The notes: generated by a model not told the origin, from the sequence alone. Shown: positions 35,019-44,289, numbered from the stretch's first letter. The stretch: DNA of 64,000 nucleotides from Acidobacteriota bacterium (GCA_016716905.1 JADJUS010000003.1:124001-188000), one strand, 5' to 3'. Numbers and translations are program-made.

Positions 35019-35903
35019 TCAGGTCAGCCCGGCGCGGACGGTGTCGAGGGTGGTGCGCATGCGCAACACCTGCTGGGCCGTGAACATGAACATCCCGGCG
35101 TCATCGGTGTAGTCCATGTAGTTCATGAACATGTCGCCGTTCGGCCCGTTGTTGCACGTCACCACCGGCCAGGTGGGTGTCCCGAAATTCGGCCCCGCGC
35201 AATTGGGCGTGTCGGCCACCATGTCCGATCCGCTGCAATCGGGCGTGTCGCCCCAGATGTGCCGCAGGTTGAGGTAGTGCCCCACCTCGTGCGTGGCGGT
35301 GCGCCCCTTGTTGAACGGTGCCTGCGCGGTGCCATTGGTGCCAAATGCCAGGTAGTTGCACACGACCCCGTCGGTGTTGACCGGGCCGCCGGGAAACTGT
35401 GCATAGCCGAGCAGGCCGCCGGTGAGGGCGCAGACCCAGAGGTTCATGTGTGTCTTGGGCTGGTACGGAGCGATGCCTCCCGTTGACGCCTTCTTCACCT
35501 TGTCGTCGAAGCTGAAGCCATTCACCGTGGTCTTGGTTCGCGTCGTTTTCACCAGCTTGAAGGTGATCCGGGCGTCGGACACGAGCCCTTTGAAGGGCAG
35601 CGGCGTCTGCGATTTGTCGGGGTTGGTCGCGCGGAAGTCTTTGTTCAGGGCACTGATCTGGCTCTTGATCTGTGCCGCGGAGATGTTCTCCTCCGGAGTC
35701 CTGTAGACCACGTGGACCACCGTCTTGATGACCACGATCTTGGCCTGTTTGGCCGCTCCCGCATCACGCCGTTTCGACGTGGCGCCCTCGAGCCGCATCT
35801 GGGCCGCCCGGAATGAGGGATGGGTTTCGAGCAGCATCATGTGTGCGGCCATTGCGCCGCACGATCGGTGAAGCGTGACGCGAGCCTGTGTTTTTTTTGC
35901 CAT
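35019..35903 (-). CDS. M43 (pappalysin-type) metzincin metalloprotease
   Basis: A 294-residue zinc protease. The metzincin motif HEVGHYLNLRH (H205, H209, H215, catalytic E206) is followed by IWGDTPDCSGSD, typical of M43, and the Met-turn region FMNYMDYTDDAGMFMFT. The N-terminal half (VVIKTVVHVVYRTPEENISA, LNKDFRATNPD) matches M43 proteins such as cytophagalysin-type enzymes, which are normally secreted. Here the N-terminus is basic and polar (MAKKTQARVTLHRSCG) with no signal peptide. The ATG has AGGAGG six bases upstream. It heads a three-gene minus-strand unit with the 97-residue protein and the large peptidase. Confidence 0.87.
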   Translation of the reverse strand: MAKKTQARVTLHRSCGAMAAHMMLLETHPSFRAAQMRLEGATSKRRDAGAAKQAKIVVIKTVVHVVYRTPEENISAAQIKSQISALNKDFRATNPDKSQTPLPFKGLVSDARITFKLVKTTRTKTTVNGFSFDDKVKKASTGGIAPYQPKTHMNLWVCALTGGLLGYAQFPGGPVNTDGVVCNYLAFGTNGTAQAPFNKGRTATHEVGHYLNLRHIWGDTPDCSGSDMVADTPNCAGPNFGTPTWPVVTCNNGPNGDMFMNYMDYTDDAGMFMFTAQQVLRMRTTLDTVRAGLT

Positions 35904-35982
35904 GCCGTCCTCCTGTGTGAGCCGGAAAGAGAGTCACGACCGCCGTTTTGAGATTTGGGCAGCTTACACCCAAAATAGCCCC

Positions 35983-37008
35983 ATGCCACGCCAGGTTGTG
36001 TTCCTCGTCCACGGAATCGGCGATCACAAGAAGGGTTGGTCAAAACCCGTCGTGAAATACCTCGACACGGTCGGCGAGCGCTACGCCAGCGTCGAGGGAC
36101 CCATCAGCGACCAGGTCGTCTTCAAGGAGATCGCGTACGGCGACGTGTTCGACAAACAGCTGGCCCGGTGGGATGCCGATGTGGATGCGGTGGCGGCCAA
36201 CGGCATCGTGCCGCAGGCCAAAGACGCCGTGGCGTGGATGGATGGCATCACGGAAGGCGGGTTTGTCTGGACCCACCTCGGTGACGTCGTCCTGTTCCTG
36301 TCGCGCAAGACCCGGGCGGCGGCGGTGTCTGAAGTGGTCGCGCAGATGGCCAGGGTGATCGCCGACGACAACGACCCGGACACCGAATTTTCCATCATCG
36401 CCCACAGCATGGGCACGGCCATGACCATGGAAGCCGTCAACGCGCTCGCCACGCCCATTCCAGGTATCGGCTGGACAGGTCTGCCGCCTGATTTCCGGTT
36501 CCGCGAAGTGATGATGCTGTCGAACACCAGCCGGTTCCTGCAGCGTCCGGACTTGCGCGCGGACATCGAGAGCCGCCTGCTGCCGAAGAAGCTCAGGACA
36601 ACCGGGCTCTGCAGTACCTACCGCAACGTCTTTCACCAACGCGACCCCGTGTCGTGGGTGCGGCGGTTCTCGCTGACAGCAACGACTGACGCGGGGTACC
36701 TCGCCGTGCCCATCGAGCACTACCACGCCCGCAATATCCATGGCTTCACGCACTACCTTGAACACCCGGCGGTGCATGGCGCCGTGCTGCGACTGCCGCG
36801 CGCGGCGAACTTGCCGCTGCCGGCGTGGCGCAAGGCGATCGACGAATATTCCGGCCCGCGCAAGTTCGGCGGAGAGTTTGTGAAACCCGCCGAAGTGGCG
36901 TCCTTCGTGGGTGACCTTGACCAGACCGTGCAGCCCGATCCCGAGAGCGAAATCGATCTGGTGGGCCAGCTGAAGTACGTGGCGGAACTGCTGCGGAAGA
37001 TGTTGTAG
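35983..37008 (+). CDS. Alpha/beta-hydrolase fold protein
   Basis: A 341-residue protein that opens directly with a hydrolase strand and oxyanion loop (RQVVFLVHGIGDHKKGW). The nucleophile elbow is IIAHSMGTAM (S142). Late conserved histidines (EHYHARNIHGFTHYLEH) could complete the triad. No signal peptide is present, so it should be cytoplasmic. The ATG at 35983 is chosen because the strand-HG motif then starts at residue 5; CAAAAT lies 6 bases upstream. It is divergent from the M43 unit. Substrate unknown; the closest resemblance is to lipase/esterase-like proteins. Confidence 0.75.
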   Translation: MPRQVVFLVHGIGDHKKGWSKPVVKYLDTVGERYASVEGPISDQVVFKEIAYGDVFDKQLARWDADVDAVAANGIVPQAKDAVAWMDGITEGGFVWTHLGDVVLFLSRKTRAAAVSEVVAQMARVIADDNDPDTEFSIIAHSMGTAMTMEAVNALATPIPGIGWTGLPPDFRFREVMMLSNTSRFLQRPDLRADIESRLLPKKLRTTGLCSTYRNVFHQRDPVSWVRRFSLTATTDAGYLAVPIEHYHARNIHGFTHYLEHPAVHGAVLRLPRAANLPLPAWRKAIDEYSGPRKFGGEFVKPAEVASFVGDLDQTVQPDPESEIDLVGQLKYVAELLRKML

Positions 37009-37016
37009 GAGTTGTC

Positions 37017-38009
37017 ATGGCGCGAACGAGTCACTGGATTGCCGCCGCATTGCTGGTGGGACTGCCGATCGCGGCTGAAGCGCAGGCGCCCGATCCGTGT
37101 TCGGCGCTGGCCGGGGTCAACGACGCCAGGGGTGTGGTGTGCCGGGTGGTGGCACAGGAGCGCACCTTCATTCTCGAACAGCAAAAGGCGGCGTCGGGCG
37201 CCAACAGCTGCGCGCTGGTCAGGACCGGGGGGCGCATCGAGCGTCTGATCGGCGAGGTGGCGCGCGGCACGGGCGTGTTGCCGGTGTACTTCACAGTACG
37301 CACCGTTGGTACGGACGGGGAGCGCCGTGAGTTGTTCGCTGAAGAACCAGACGCCGTCGTGATTGACGTGGAGGAAGGGGCGTCACCGCCGGCCGGTGCG
37401 TGTGTCGCCGGCGATCACCGTGATGCGGTTCTGCAGGTCGTGGCCGCCGTCGGTCGTGCCGTGCATGGCTACAACCAGCCGTTCCTGCAGCAGGGCGCAG
37501 GCCAACTGCGCAAGCTGGCCAACACCTGGTCCTGGGTGATCTCTGACGGCTTCGGACAGTACCCGTGGGAGCGGCTCTTCAACGACGTGGTGCATCGCGA
37601 CCCTGAAGGTCCCGGCATCATCGAGCACCTGCCTCGCTACGAATGGGTGTTGCTGCATCCGTCGGTGGCGCTGGCGATGTCCGGCTTGAAGGAACTGCGC
37701 ACAAGCCGCGGCCAGACGGCGTTCCTGATTGAACCGCTCGGGTTCATCCGGTATCGATTCAAGCTCGACGAAGAGAAGGGCTCGTACTGGGGCGCGTCGG
37801 CGCTCCTGGTCGCGACCGAGAACCAGCCACCGGCCGTTGGCGGCCTCCTGCGCTTCAACAAGTATTCATTCGGCGTGGCGCGCCACCTCAGCGACAGCAC
37901 CGGCGCGAAACGCCGGTGGACGATCACCGCCACCGTTGAACTGCTCGAACGCCTTCAGCCCCCACGCAAGGAAGTGCGCGAGGCCGGCGCAAAAGCCGGC
38001 GCCAGATAA
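37017..38009 (+). CDS. Secreted protein of unknown function
   Basis: A 330-residue protein with a signal peptide (WIAAALLVGLPIAAEAQA). The mature part has few hallmarks: a cysteine-containing N-terminal region (DPCSALAGVNDARGVVCRV), a central segment with WSWVISDGFGQYPWERLFND, and a C-terminal strand-rich region (TAFLIEPLGFIRYRFKLDEE, GLLRFNKYSFGVARHL). I do not recognise a family. It lies 8 bases after the hydrolase gene with its own ribosome-binding site (TAGGAG), so the two are co-transcribed. Confidence 0.7.
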   Translation: MARTSHWIAAALLVGLPIAAEAQAPDPCSALAGVNDARGVVCRVVAQERTFILEQQKAASGANSCALVRTGGRIERLIGEVARGTGVLPVYFTVRTVGTDGERRELFAEEPDAVVIDVEEGASPPAGACVAGDHRDAVLQVVAAVGRAVHGYNQPFLQQGAGQLRKLANTWSWVISDGFGQYPWERLFNDVVHRDPEGPGIIEHLPRYEWVLLHPSVALAMSGLKELRTSRGQTAFLIEPLGFIRYRFKLDEEKGSYWGASALLVATENQPPAVGGLLRFNKYSFGVARHLSDSTGAKRRWTITATVELLERLQPPRKEVREAGAKAGAR

Positions 38010-38040
38010 TTACCATGAAGAACATGAAGATCCATGAAGG

Positions 38041-38229
38041 CGCGGCGTCGGGTGCCGCCTTCGGCGGCACGCAGGATCGGAGGGAAGTCAGAAACAAATG
38101 AGCTCGTAGCTGATTGCGGGTGGGAGCGCAAGAAGACTGCCCTCCGTTGTGCAATCAGCTACGAGCTCATTTGTTTCTGACTTCCCTCCGATCCCGCGGC
38201 CCCGGCGTAGCCGGGCCCCCGACGCCGCG
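38041..38229. repeat. Nested inverted-repeat element with 44-bp perfect arms
   Basis: Outer arms of 12 bp (38041-38052 and 38218-38229) enclose a perfect 44-bp inverted repeat (38074-38117 and 38151-38194) with a 33-base loop. Smaller hairpins sit on each side (38052-38070 and 38201-38215). Further out, near-matching CCATGAAGATCCATGAAG-type sequences flank both sides (about 38013-38039 and 38262-38283). It fills the whole gap between two convergent genes and encodes nothing. It could be a palindromic mobile element or a bidirectional terminator. Confidence 0.85.
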
Positions 38230-38290
38230 CTCATGACCGCCCCACGCATTTCTTCACGGAGCTTCATGGATCTTCATGGTGAAAGCTCTT

Positions 38291-41137
38291 TCAGCGCGGT
38301 GCCCGAATCTCGACCACCGTGGGTTTCGCCGTGAGCGGTACCACCGAGGCGCCGCGCTCTGATGCGAACGTGCCCGTCACACGGAACGTGCCGACACCAG
38401 TCGGTGTGAACGGCTGCTCCACGCGCACGCGCGCGCGTGGGGTGTCTGCCGTCGCGGGCGCCAGTGTGACTCGCACCACCTGCGCACGCGCGTCCACTTC
38501 GACGCGCGCGAACCGGCCCGCGTCGAGCGTGAGGTAGAGCCCCAGCGGCGCGATGTAGACGCGCTTGCGCAGCGAGTCCACGACGTCGACCGTCACTCGC
38601 GCGCCTGATACCGATACGTTGCCGCCGAATGCCTGCCACCCGAACTCCGGGTGGTTGATGACGTAGGTGGCCGAATTGAGCGCGTGCCCCAGGAAGTTCG
38701 GGCCGTAGTCGCCCGAATACGCATCCCACTTCAACGACTCAGGGAACGCGTGGAACGCCACCGACGCAAACCCCTCCTGATCGATGTTGGTCAGCGCGCC
38801 CATGGTGCCGGCATAGCCAATGCGCAACAGGTGCAGGTCATCGGGCTGTTCGCGATACCGGGCCAGCACGGGAATGGCGTTGAGGCCGGATCCGTAGTGA
38901 TGGAGCTGCCGCTCGTAGCGCGACCCTGGCGCGCCGGCATAGATGAAGTCCCAATAGCGGCGCGCCGCGCCGTTGTAGCCCCAGTGGGGCACCAGCGGCA
39001 TGTAGCCGATGATGGAATTGATCGCGGTGAGCGACTGGGGATTGTGTCCGAAGTGCCGCGTCCAGGCGTAGACCTCTTCCTGGCCCGTGGAATCCCACGC
39101 CATCTCGCTTCCGAACGGATACGCCTGAGCGGCCCAGCGATCGGCACGCATCTTCATGCGCGTTTCGAGAGCGGCCACTTTTTCCGTCCATCCTTCGCGC
39201 TTCATGTCGGCCAGCGTCTCGGTGAACGCGCTGGCGCCCATGAGTCCCACGTTTGTGTAGCCCACCTTCTTGGCCGGGTCGGTCAGGAACATCATCGTCT
39301 GATAGGCCTGATCGAGATACCAGTCCCAGGTGTGCTTTGTGGCCAGCCCTTCGTGGTTGCGTGCCACTCGATACATCGACCAGTACGCGCCCACCACATG
39401 CACGTAGTTGTAGGCGCGGCCGGTGGATTCCGACGCCTCCTTGTTCCAGCTCGTCCACGTCGTCCAGTTCAGTTTCGGGTCGTACGGGAAGTCGGGTTTG
39501 TCCTTCGGGTCGTAGTAGAGCAGGCTCTTGCGCACGCCGTACTTGCGATCGCCGTCGCTGTACTGAATGCCGCCCCACAACACGCCGTCGATGAATCGCT
39601 CGTACTTGTCGACTTCAGCTTTCGTCGGTTGACCGAACAGCTTCATGCCTGCCGCCAGCCACGAGCCAGACCCTCCCTCGTCACCAAGGCCGGCAATCCA
39701 CACGCGCGCGTCCTGTTCAACAATCGCGTCTTTGGCGCGGTCGTAGCTCATGACCGAGGGACTGCGGCCGAACGGATCACCGGGTTTGTCGAACCACTGC
39801 TTGGTGAACAGGAAGTTGCCCAGGTCGCTCACCACCTGCGATGCCGGCTTGGTGACGTAGTACGAAAGCGCCTGATTCGTCCCGTCGGCGTATTTCACCG
39901 TCACGCGCGCGCGGCCCCAGGCCCGGCCCCGCAGGGTGTACTGCTTCCACCCATTGGGCGTGTTACTGCCGGCGGTCACCGTCAGGGCGCCTGCCGGTGC
40001 CACGTCAACCGAGGTTACGCGGCCCGGGTAACGCAGAAACAGTTTCATGTCCTCGTCCATCGGGGCCACGTAGCCGGGAATGCCGACGGCCACCGGACGC
40101 CCGGCCTTCGCGAGTGTGTCTTCCACTGCGCGGATGGACGGCGACAGGAGGAACTCCAGGCCATAGGTGCGCGACTGTCCAGGCGCGAGTGTGGCTTGCG
40201 TCGGCGCGTTCCATGGAGTGGCGCTGCGCCATTCGTTCTCGGCAAACGCCTGTGTATGCGCCATCCACTCGAAGATGCCCTCAGATGTTTGTGTGCGCGG
40301 CGTGCGGTCATCCACCGTGCGCCATCCTTCGAGCGGCGTCTTGCCGTGCGGCACCACCACCAGCGCTGGTCCATTGCCCGAGAGTCGCGTGACCTGCAGG
40401 AAGCCCGCGTCGGCCGCGATCGCCGGGTCAAAGAAAGAACAGACTTCGTGGGCCTGTTCCAGATTGCGGCCGGTGATGAGGTTGTTAAAGACCACGGGAA
40501 GGCCGAGCGCGCCAATCTCCACGGGCGCTGTTCCTCGATTCGACAGCGTGAACGACAGCACCAGCCGTCCATTGATGAGCTGCCAGGTGCGCGTGACTTT
40601 CACCGGGATGTCGTCAGGCAGCGTCGCAGACAGATCCGCCGCTGCCAGGGTCGTGCCCGACGCGGGCAGCGCCGTCACGGGCTTGCGCGCTGTGGCGCTC
40701 GCGTAGTTTGCCCATGCCCCCGACGAGCCGGTACGCAGCCGCATCGTGATGTCACCCAGATGGTGATAGCCATCCGCGGCTCGTGCGGCCAGTCGGTCGC
40801 CCGGCGTGAAGTCGAACGTCAGCGGGCCGGTGGGTTCGGGCGGTGCGGCTGGTGTCTGTGCTGCTTGTCCTCCGCGTCCGCCACGCGCGGGGCGCGGCGT
40901 CGGCGTGTAGGTGGGCACACCCTTGGGTTCAAGGGCCGCGATCGTCTGTGACGCCGTCACCAGTTTCAACGTGAAGTCTGGCGTGTCGAATGTCAGCACA
41001 CCGGCCTCCAGCCCCAGCGTTGGCGGCGGCGGGGGAGGCTGATTGCCGCGCCCGCCGCCCTGCTGCGCCACGACGACGGCGCTGAGGCCAAGGCCAAGGC
41101 AGATCACGACAAGATTGCGCGCTGACAGGTGATTCAT
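38291..41137 (-). CDS. Large secreted DUF5695-like protein
   Basis: A 948-residue exported protein: signal peptide (LVVICLGLGLSAVVVAQQ), a Gly/Pro-rich linker (GGGRGNQPPPPPPTLGL), a beta-rich N-terminal region starting GVLTFDTPDFTLKLVTASQT, and a large helical region with WIAGLGDEGGSGSWLAAGMK, RSLLYYDPKDKPDFPYDPK and YNGAARRYWDFIYAG. The layout, beta-sandwich followed by an alpha/alpha-toroid-like domain, resembles polysaccharide-acting enzymes; relatives are annotated DUF5695. A beta-rich C-terminus follows. The ATG at 41137 is the only start giving a signal peptide. Its start lies against a 26-bp palindrome shared with the divergent agmatinase-like gene. Confidence 0.78.
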   Translation of the reverse strand: MNHLSARNLVVICLGLGLSAVVVAQQGGGRGNQPPPPPPTLGLEAGVLTFDTPDFTLKLVTASQTIAALEPKGVPTYTPTPRPARGGRGGQAAQTPAAPPEPTGPLTFDFTPGDRLAARAADGYHHLGDITMRLRTGSSGAWANYASATARKPVTALPASGTTLAAADLSATLPDDIPVKVTRTWQLINGRLVLSFTLSNRGTAPVEIGALGLPVVFNNLITGRNLEQAHEVCSFFDPAIAADAGFLQVTRLSGNGPALVVVPHGKTPLEGWRTVDDRTPRTQTSEGIFEWMAHTQAFAENEWRSATPWNAPTQATLAPGQSRTYGLEFLLSPSIRAVEDTLAKAGRPVAVGIPGYVAPMDEDMKLFLRYPGRVTSVDVAPAGALTVTAGSNTPNGWKQYTLRGRAWGRARVTVKYADGTNQALSYYVTKPASQVVSDLGNFLFTKQWFDKPGDPFGRSPSVMSYDRAKDAIVEQDARVWIAGLGDEGGSGSWLAAGMKLFGQPTKAEVDKYERFIDGVLWGGIQYSDGDRKYGVRKSLLYYDPKDKPDFPYDPKLNWTTWTSWNKEASESTGRAYNYVHVVGAYWSMYRVARNHEGLATKHTWDWYLDQAYQTMMFLTDPAKKVGYTNVGLMGASAFTETLADMKREGWTEKVAALETRMKMRADRWAAQAYPFGSEMAWDSTGQEEVYAWTRHFGHNPQSLTAINSIIGYMPLVPHWGYNGAARRYWDFIYAGAPGSRYERQLHHYGSGLNAIPVLARYREQPDDLHLLRIGYAGTMGALTNIDQEGFASVAFHAFPESLKWDAYSGDYGPNFLGHALNSATYVINHPEFGWQAFGGNVSVSGARVTVDVVDSLRKRVYIAPLGLYLTLDAGRFARVEVDARAQVVRVTLAPATADTPRARVRVEQPFTPTGVGTFRVTGTFASERGASVVPLTAKPTVVEIRAPR

Positions 41138-41163
41138 GGTGGGCACATTATAATGTGCCCACC
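41138..41163. promoter_or_regulatory. Symmetric divergent promoter in a 26-bp perfect palindrome
   Basis: The palindrome has 13-bp arms (GGTGGGCACATTA and its complement) and touches the first base of the minus-strand gene. Its centre carries a perfect TATAAT on each strand (41149-41154 plus; 41152-41147 minus). Predicted transcripts begin about 3 bases before the minus-strand ATG and near 41161 on the plus strand. Only 15 bases separate the two annotated starts. Confidence 0.75.
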
Positions 41164-41989
41164 TGTGGCCCAACCTGTCCTTGTCGGCTTGCCGTACGAT
41201 GCGAGTTCCTCGTTCCTGCGTGGCGCGGCGGGCGCGCCCGCGGCCATTCGCGCAGCGCTCAACTCTCCCGCTGGTAATCCGTGGTCCGAGCGCCACGGAC
41301 CCTCAATTGGCGCGGACCTGCTCGACGATGCCGGCGACCTCACGCTCGACGGCCCGGCGCAGTCGCGCGACACGATTGAACGCGAGGTGCGCCTGCTGGC
41401 CGCCTCACGCCGGCCCCCGATTCTGCTTGGCGGTGACCACTCGGTGACCTATCCCGTCCTGCGCGCGATCGGGCCGTTGCACAAGGGGCTGACCGTGCTG
41501 CACTTTGATGCGCACGCGGACCTGTACGACGAGTTCGAGGGAGACCGCTTCTCGCATGCGTGTCCCTTCGCGCGTGTGATGGAAGAACACCTGGTGTCGC
41601 ACCTGGTGCAGGTCGGCATCAGGACACTGACCGGTCACCAGCAGGAACAGGCCAGGCGTTTTGGCGTCGAGATGATCGACATGCGGGCGTGGGCCGATGG
41701 CGCACGCCCGTCGGTGGGCGGGCCCGTTTATGTATCGCTCGACCTCGATGTGCTCGACCCGGCGTTCGCACCGGGCGTGTCGCATCGCGAACCCGGAGGA
41801 CTTTCGGTGCGGGATGTGCTGAGCGTGTTGTTCGCGCTCAACGGTCCCATCGTCGGCGCCGACATCGTCGAGTACAACCCCGCGAAAGACTGGGATGGCC
41901 TCACCGCGCAGGTGGCCGCGAAGTTCGTCAAGGAACTGGCCGGCCTGATGCGCCGGGGGCCACTGGCCCCACTCGCCGGGCTCCCGTAG
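41153..41989 (+). CDS. speB: Agmatinase/arginase-family ureohydrolase
   Basis: A 278-residue manganese enzyme. All metal-binding motifs are present: GGDHSVTYPVL, HFDAHADLYDEF and SLDLDVLDPAFAPGVSHREPGG. The active-site loop FLRGAAGAPAAIR near the N-terminus is typical. Family members hydrolyse agmatine, arginine or similar guanidino compounds to urea; the substrate cannot be fixed here. ATG 41153 lies inside the palindromic promoter, so if transcription starts near 41161 the GTG at 41165 (VAQPVLVGLPYD) would be the true start. The membrane protein gene begins 5 bases after the stop. Confidence 0.88.
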   Translation: MCPPVAQPVLVGLPYDASSSFLRGAAGAPAAIRAALNSPAGNPWSERHGPSIGADLLDDAGDLTLDGPAQSRDTIEREVRLLAASRRPPILLGGDHSVTYPVLRAIGPLHKGLTVLHFDAHADLYDEFEGDRFSHACPFARVMEEHLVSHLVQVGIRTLTGHQQEQARRFGVEMIDMRAWADGARPSVGGPVYVSLDLDVLDPAFAPGVSHREPGGLSVRDVLSVLFALNGPIVGADIVEYNPAKDWDGLTAQVAAKFVKELAGLMRRGPLAPLAGLP

Positions 41990-41994
41990 CACCC

Positions 41995-44289
41995 ATGGCC
42001 TCAGTGTTCTGGCGTCGCCTCGGCTCCGCCATCGTTGTCACCGTGGTCATGCTGGGCCCCCTCGCCTGGTTCCTGCTGACGCGGGTGGCCGACCGGGTGG
42101 ATCGGGCACTCGCCAACGACTGGACGACGGCCGCCGCCGCGCCCATCGACGTGCTCAATGGTCAGGGCGAACGCCTCGTGCCACTGTGGCGCGTGGGGCC
42201 CGGTGATTTGTCTCCTGCCGAGTCGGTCGATTTGCTGATGGCCACGTACGGCTCCACGCCGACCCTGACAAGTGCCGAGCTGCGGGTAGGCTCATGCATC
42301 TTCCGACTGGCTGCGCCCATTCGCGTCTCAGACGGTGCGTTCGTCGCTCTGACGCGGATGGCGCCGTGTGCAGATGCCTCATCATCCACAGCCGAGTTCA
42401 CGGCCACGCTCGGCAGCGCCGGCCGGCTGGCGTTGTGGACCTGGCAGATGCCTGCCGATCGTGGGGCATCGCACTTCGGCCTGTCGATGACCGCACCAGA
42501 GGCGCGGTCGGCCACCAACAGCGTGATTCGCGGACGATACGGCTATTCGCGCCCCGGGCCGGACATGCGCCGAGCCTCGCTCGTAGCGTGGTTGTGGAAC
42601 GACACCTCACGCGTGCAGACGATCGCGTGGCTGCTCTTTGCGGCGATCGCGGTCGCGCTTGGTGCCTGGTTGTTGGCAGGAGCCCAGGCCGCTGCCGCGC
42701 AGGTCGCACCCGCGACTGGCGCGGGGCTGGTGGCGTTGGGCCTGGCCGTGACATGGGCAGTCATCATGCCGCCACTCCAGGGCGCCGACGAACCCGACCA
42801 TCTCTTGAGCTTCGGGATGGTGGCAGGCGCCGCGCAGGTCGATCGCGATCTGGCTGCCGAGGCACGCCGCGTGCATTTCGAGCGCATCCGGTTCCATGCC
42901 GACGAGCGGCTGGCGCCGATCGATCGCGAGGTGCCGTATCACGTCGCATGGACGGGTGATGTTCACGCCGAGCGAATGGACGCGCGCAGTCCCGTGACCG
43001 TTCGCGTGTGGGCGCTGGCCAGCTCACTGATCGGCGGCAGTCCATTGCCCAGCCTGATCCTGAACCTCAGGCTCTTCAATGCGGTGGTGTTTGCCCTCTG
43101 CATGGCGGCCGCCGTCTGGTTCGTCTTGTGGACGGGCTCCGATCGGCAACGGATCTGGCTGGTGCTGGGCCTCGGGCTGATTCCCACCGTGCCGTATTTC
43201 GCCACGATGGTGTCGGATTGGGCGTATCTGGCCTCGTGGTCGCTGCTCTTCAGCGGCGCGGTGCTGGTCCTCGTGTATGGGGGGCCTCGGGTGTCGTGGA
43301 TGGGCGCCGGGCTGGGGATCAGTGTGGCGCTGCTGGTGGCCACGAGCATTGCGGCGATTGCTCTCGTGCCTCTGGTGCTGATCCTGATCGCCGGCCGGCT
43401 CGTGATCCGCCGTGATCCCGGAGACGACCACGCCGGCGCGATCGTTCGCTTCTGGGGCGGCCTGGCGATCGGTTGCCTGCTGGGATACCTGCTGATGGGC
43501 GACCTGCTGGTGGCCGGGTTCCAACGGTACGACGCGGAATCGCGTGCGTCGTTCGCGCAGTTGCTGGGGCGCGTCAATGCCGTGGGCCGTTTCGCCGTGC
43601 AGCAACCCTGGGTCGTGTTGCTCCTCATCGGACTCATGGCCGGCCTTGACGCGGCGTGCGCGCGGCTTCGCACGCAGCAGTCGCTGGGCCACTGGGGGCA
43701 ACGCCTGGCGCGGCTGGGCGTTGTCGCCATCGCCGGCCTGGCCGTCGTGCAGGCGCTCGCGTCGCTCGTGGCGCCGCTGCCGCAATTACCTTCGTTCGAG
43801 ACGCGTGGCTTTGGGACGGCCCCCGCGTACGCCGTCACCGCCCTGGGGGCACTACTGACAGGCGCGCGACTCACGGGCTTTGATCACTTGACGTTCACCA
43901 GCCTCTGGGGCGGATTTGGTTGGGTGGATACCGTTCTGCCCGCGCCGATGTTTGTGGTGATCGTCGTGATGCTCATTGTGTCGCTCGTGGCCGCGGCCGC
44001 CTCGGCCTGGCGTGCGAGTGATGCCAGGCCGTTCGGGTGGCTGGTGATGGCGTTGGCTGGAGGCGTCGCCAGCGCCGCCGCCGTGGCCGTGGCGGCATTT
44101 TTCATGCGGCGCAACCTGCACGGCCGCTATCTGCTGCCGCTCGCCATCCCCATGGTGGCGGTCGTCGTCTCTGCGCTCGGCGCCCAACTGGGCCGCGCCC
44201 ACGCGCGCGGCTGGCGATGGGTGGCGGTGCTTGTCATCGCAGCCCTCCACGGCGCCAGCTTCGTCTGGGTCGCCAGCCGGTACTTCTAG
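41995..44289 (+). CDS. Polytopic membrane protein, DUF2142/GT-C-like
   Basis: A 764-residue membrane protein. It has an N-terminal helix, a soluble region of about 170 residues, then roughly ten or more helices. The first loop after the second helix contains PPLQGADEPDHLLSF, with the acidic pair at the place where DUF2142 and other GT-C glycosyltransferases bind the lipid-linked donor. This suggests transfer of a sugar to a surface glycan or lipid at the periplasmic face. The C-terminal helices include LHGRYLLPLAIPMVAVVVSAL. The stop codon TAG is itself part of the TCTAGA terminus of a palindromic element. It starts 5 bases after speB. Confidence 0.75.
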   Translation: MASVFWRRLGSAIVVTVVMLGPLAWFLLTRVADRVDRALANDWTTAAAAPIDVLNGQGERLVPLWRVGPGDLSPAESVDLLMATYGSTPTLTSAELRVGSCIFRLAAPIRVSDGAFVALTRMAPCADASSSTAEFTATLGSAGRLALWTWQMPADRGASHFGLSMTAPEARSATNSVIRGRYGYSRPGPDMRRASLVAWLWNDTSRVQTIAWLLFAAIAVALGAWLLAGAQAAAAQVAPATGAGLVALGLAVTWAVIMPPLQGADEPDHLLSFGMVAGAAQVDRDLAAEARRVHFERIRFHADERLAPIDREVPYHVAWTGDVHAERMDARSPVTVRVWALASSLIGGSPLPSLILNLRLFNAVVFALCMAAAVWFVLWTGSDRQRIWLVLGLGLIPTVPYFATMVSDWAYLASWSLLFSGAVLVLVYGGPRVSWMGAGLGISVALLVATSIAAIALVPLVLILIAGRLVIRRDPGDDHAGAIVRFWGGLAIGCLLGYLLMGDLLVAGFQRYDAESRASFAQLLGRVNAVGRFAVQQPWVVLLLIGLMAGLDAACARLRTQQSLGHWGQRLARLGVVAIAGLAVVQALASLVAPLPQLPSFETRGFGTAPAYAVTALGALLTGARLTGFDHLTFTSLWGGFGWVDTVLPAPMFVVIVVMLIVSLVAAAASAWRASDARPFGWLVMALAGGVASAAAVAVAAFFMRRNLHGRYLLPLAIPMVAVVVSALGAQLGRAHARGWRWVAVLVIAALHGASFVWVASRYF

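Noticed and set aside
38013..38283. CRISPR array
   Set aside because: The repeats are inverted, not direct, and there are no regular spacers.
38651..40951. 766-codon open frame antisense to the DUF5695-like gene
   Set aside because: No signal, domain or start signal; composition typical of antisense shadow in high-GC DNA.
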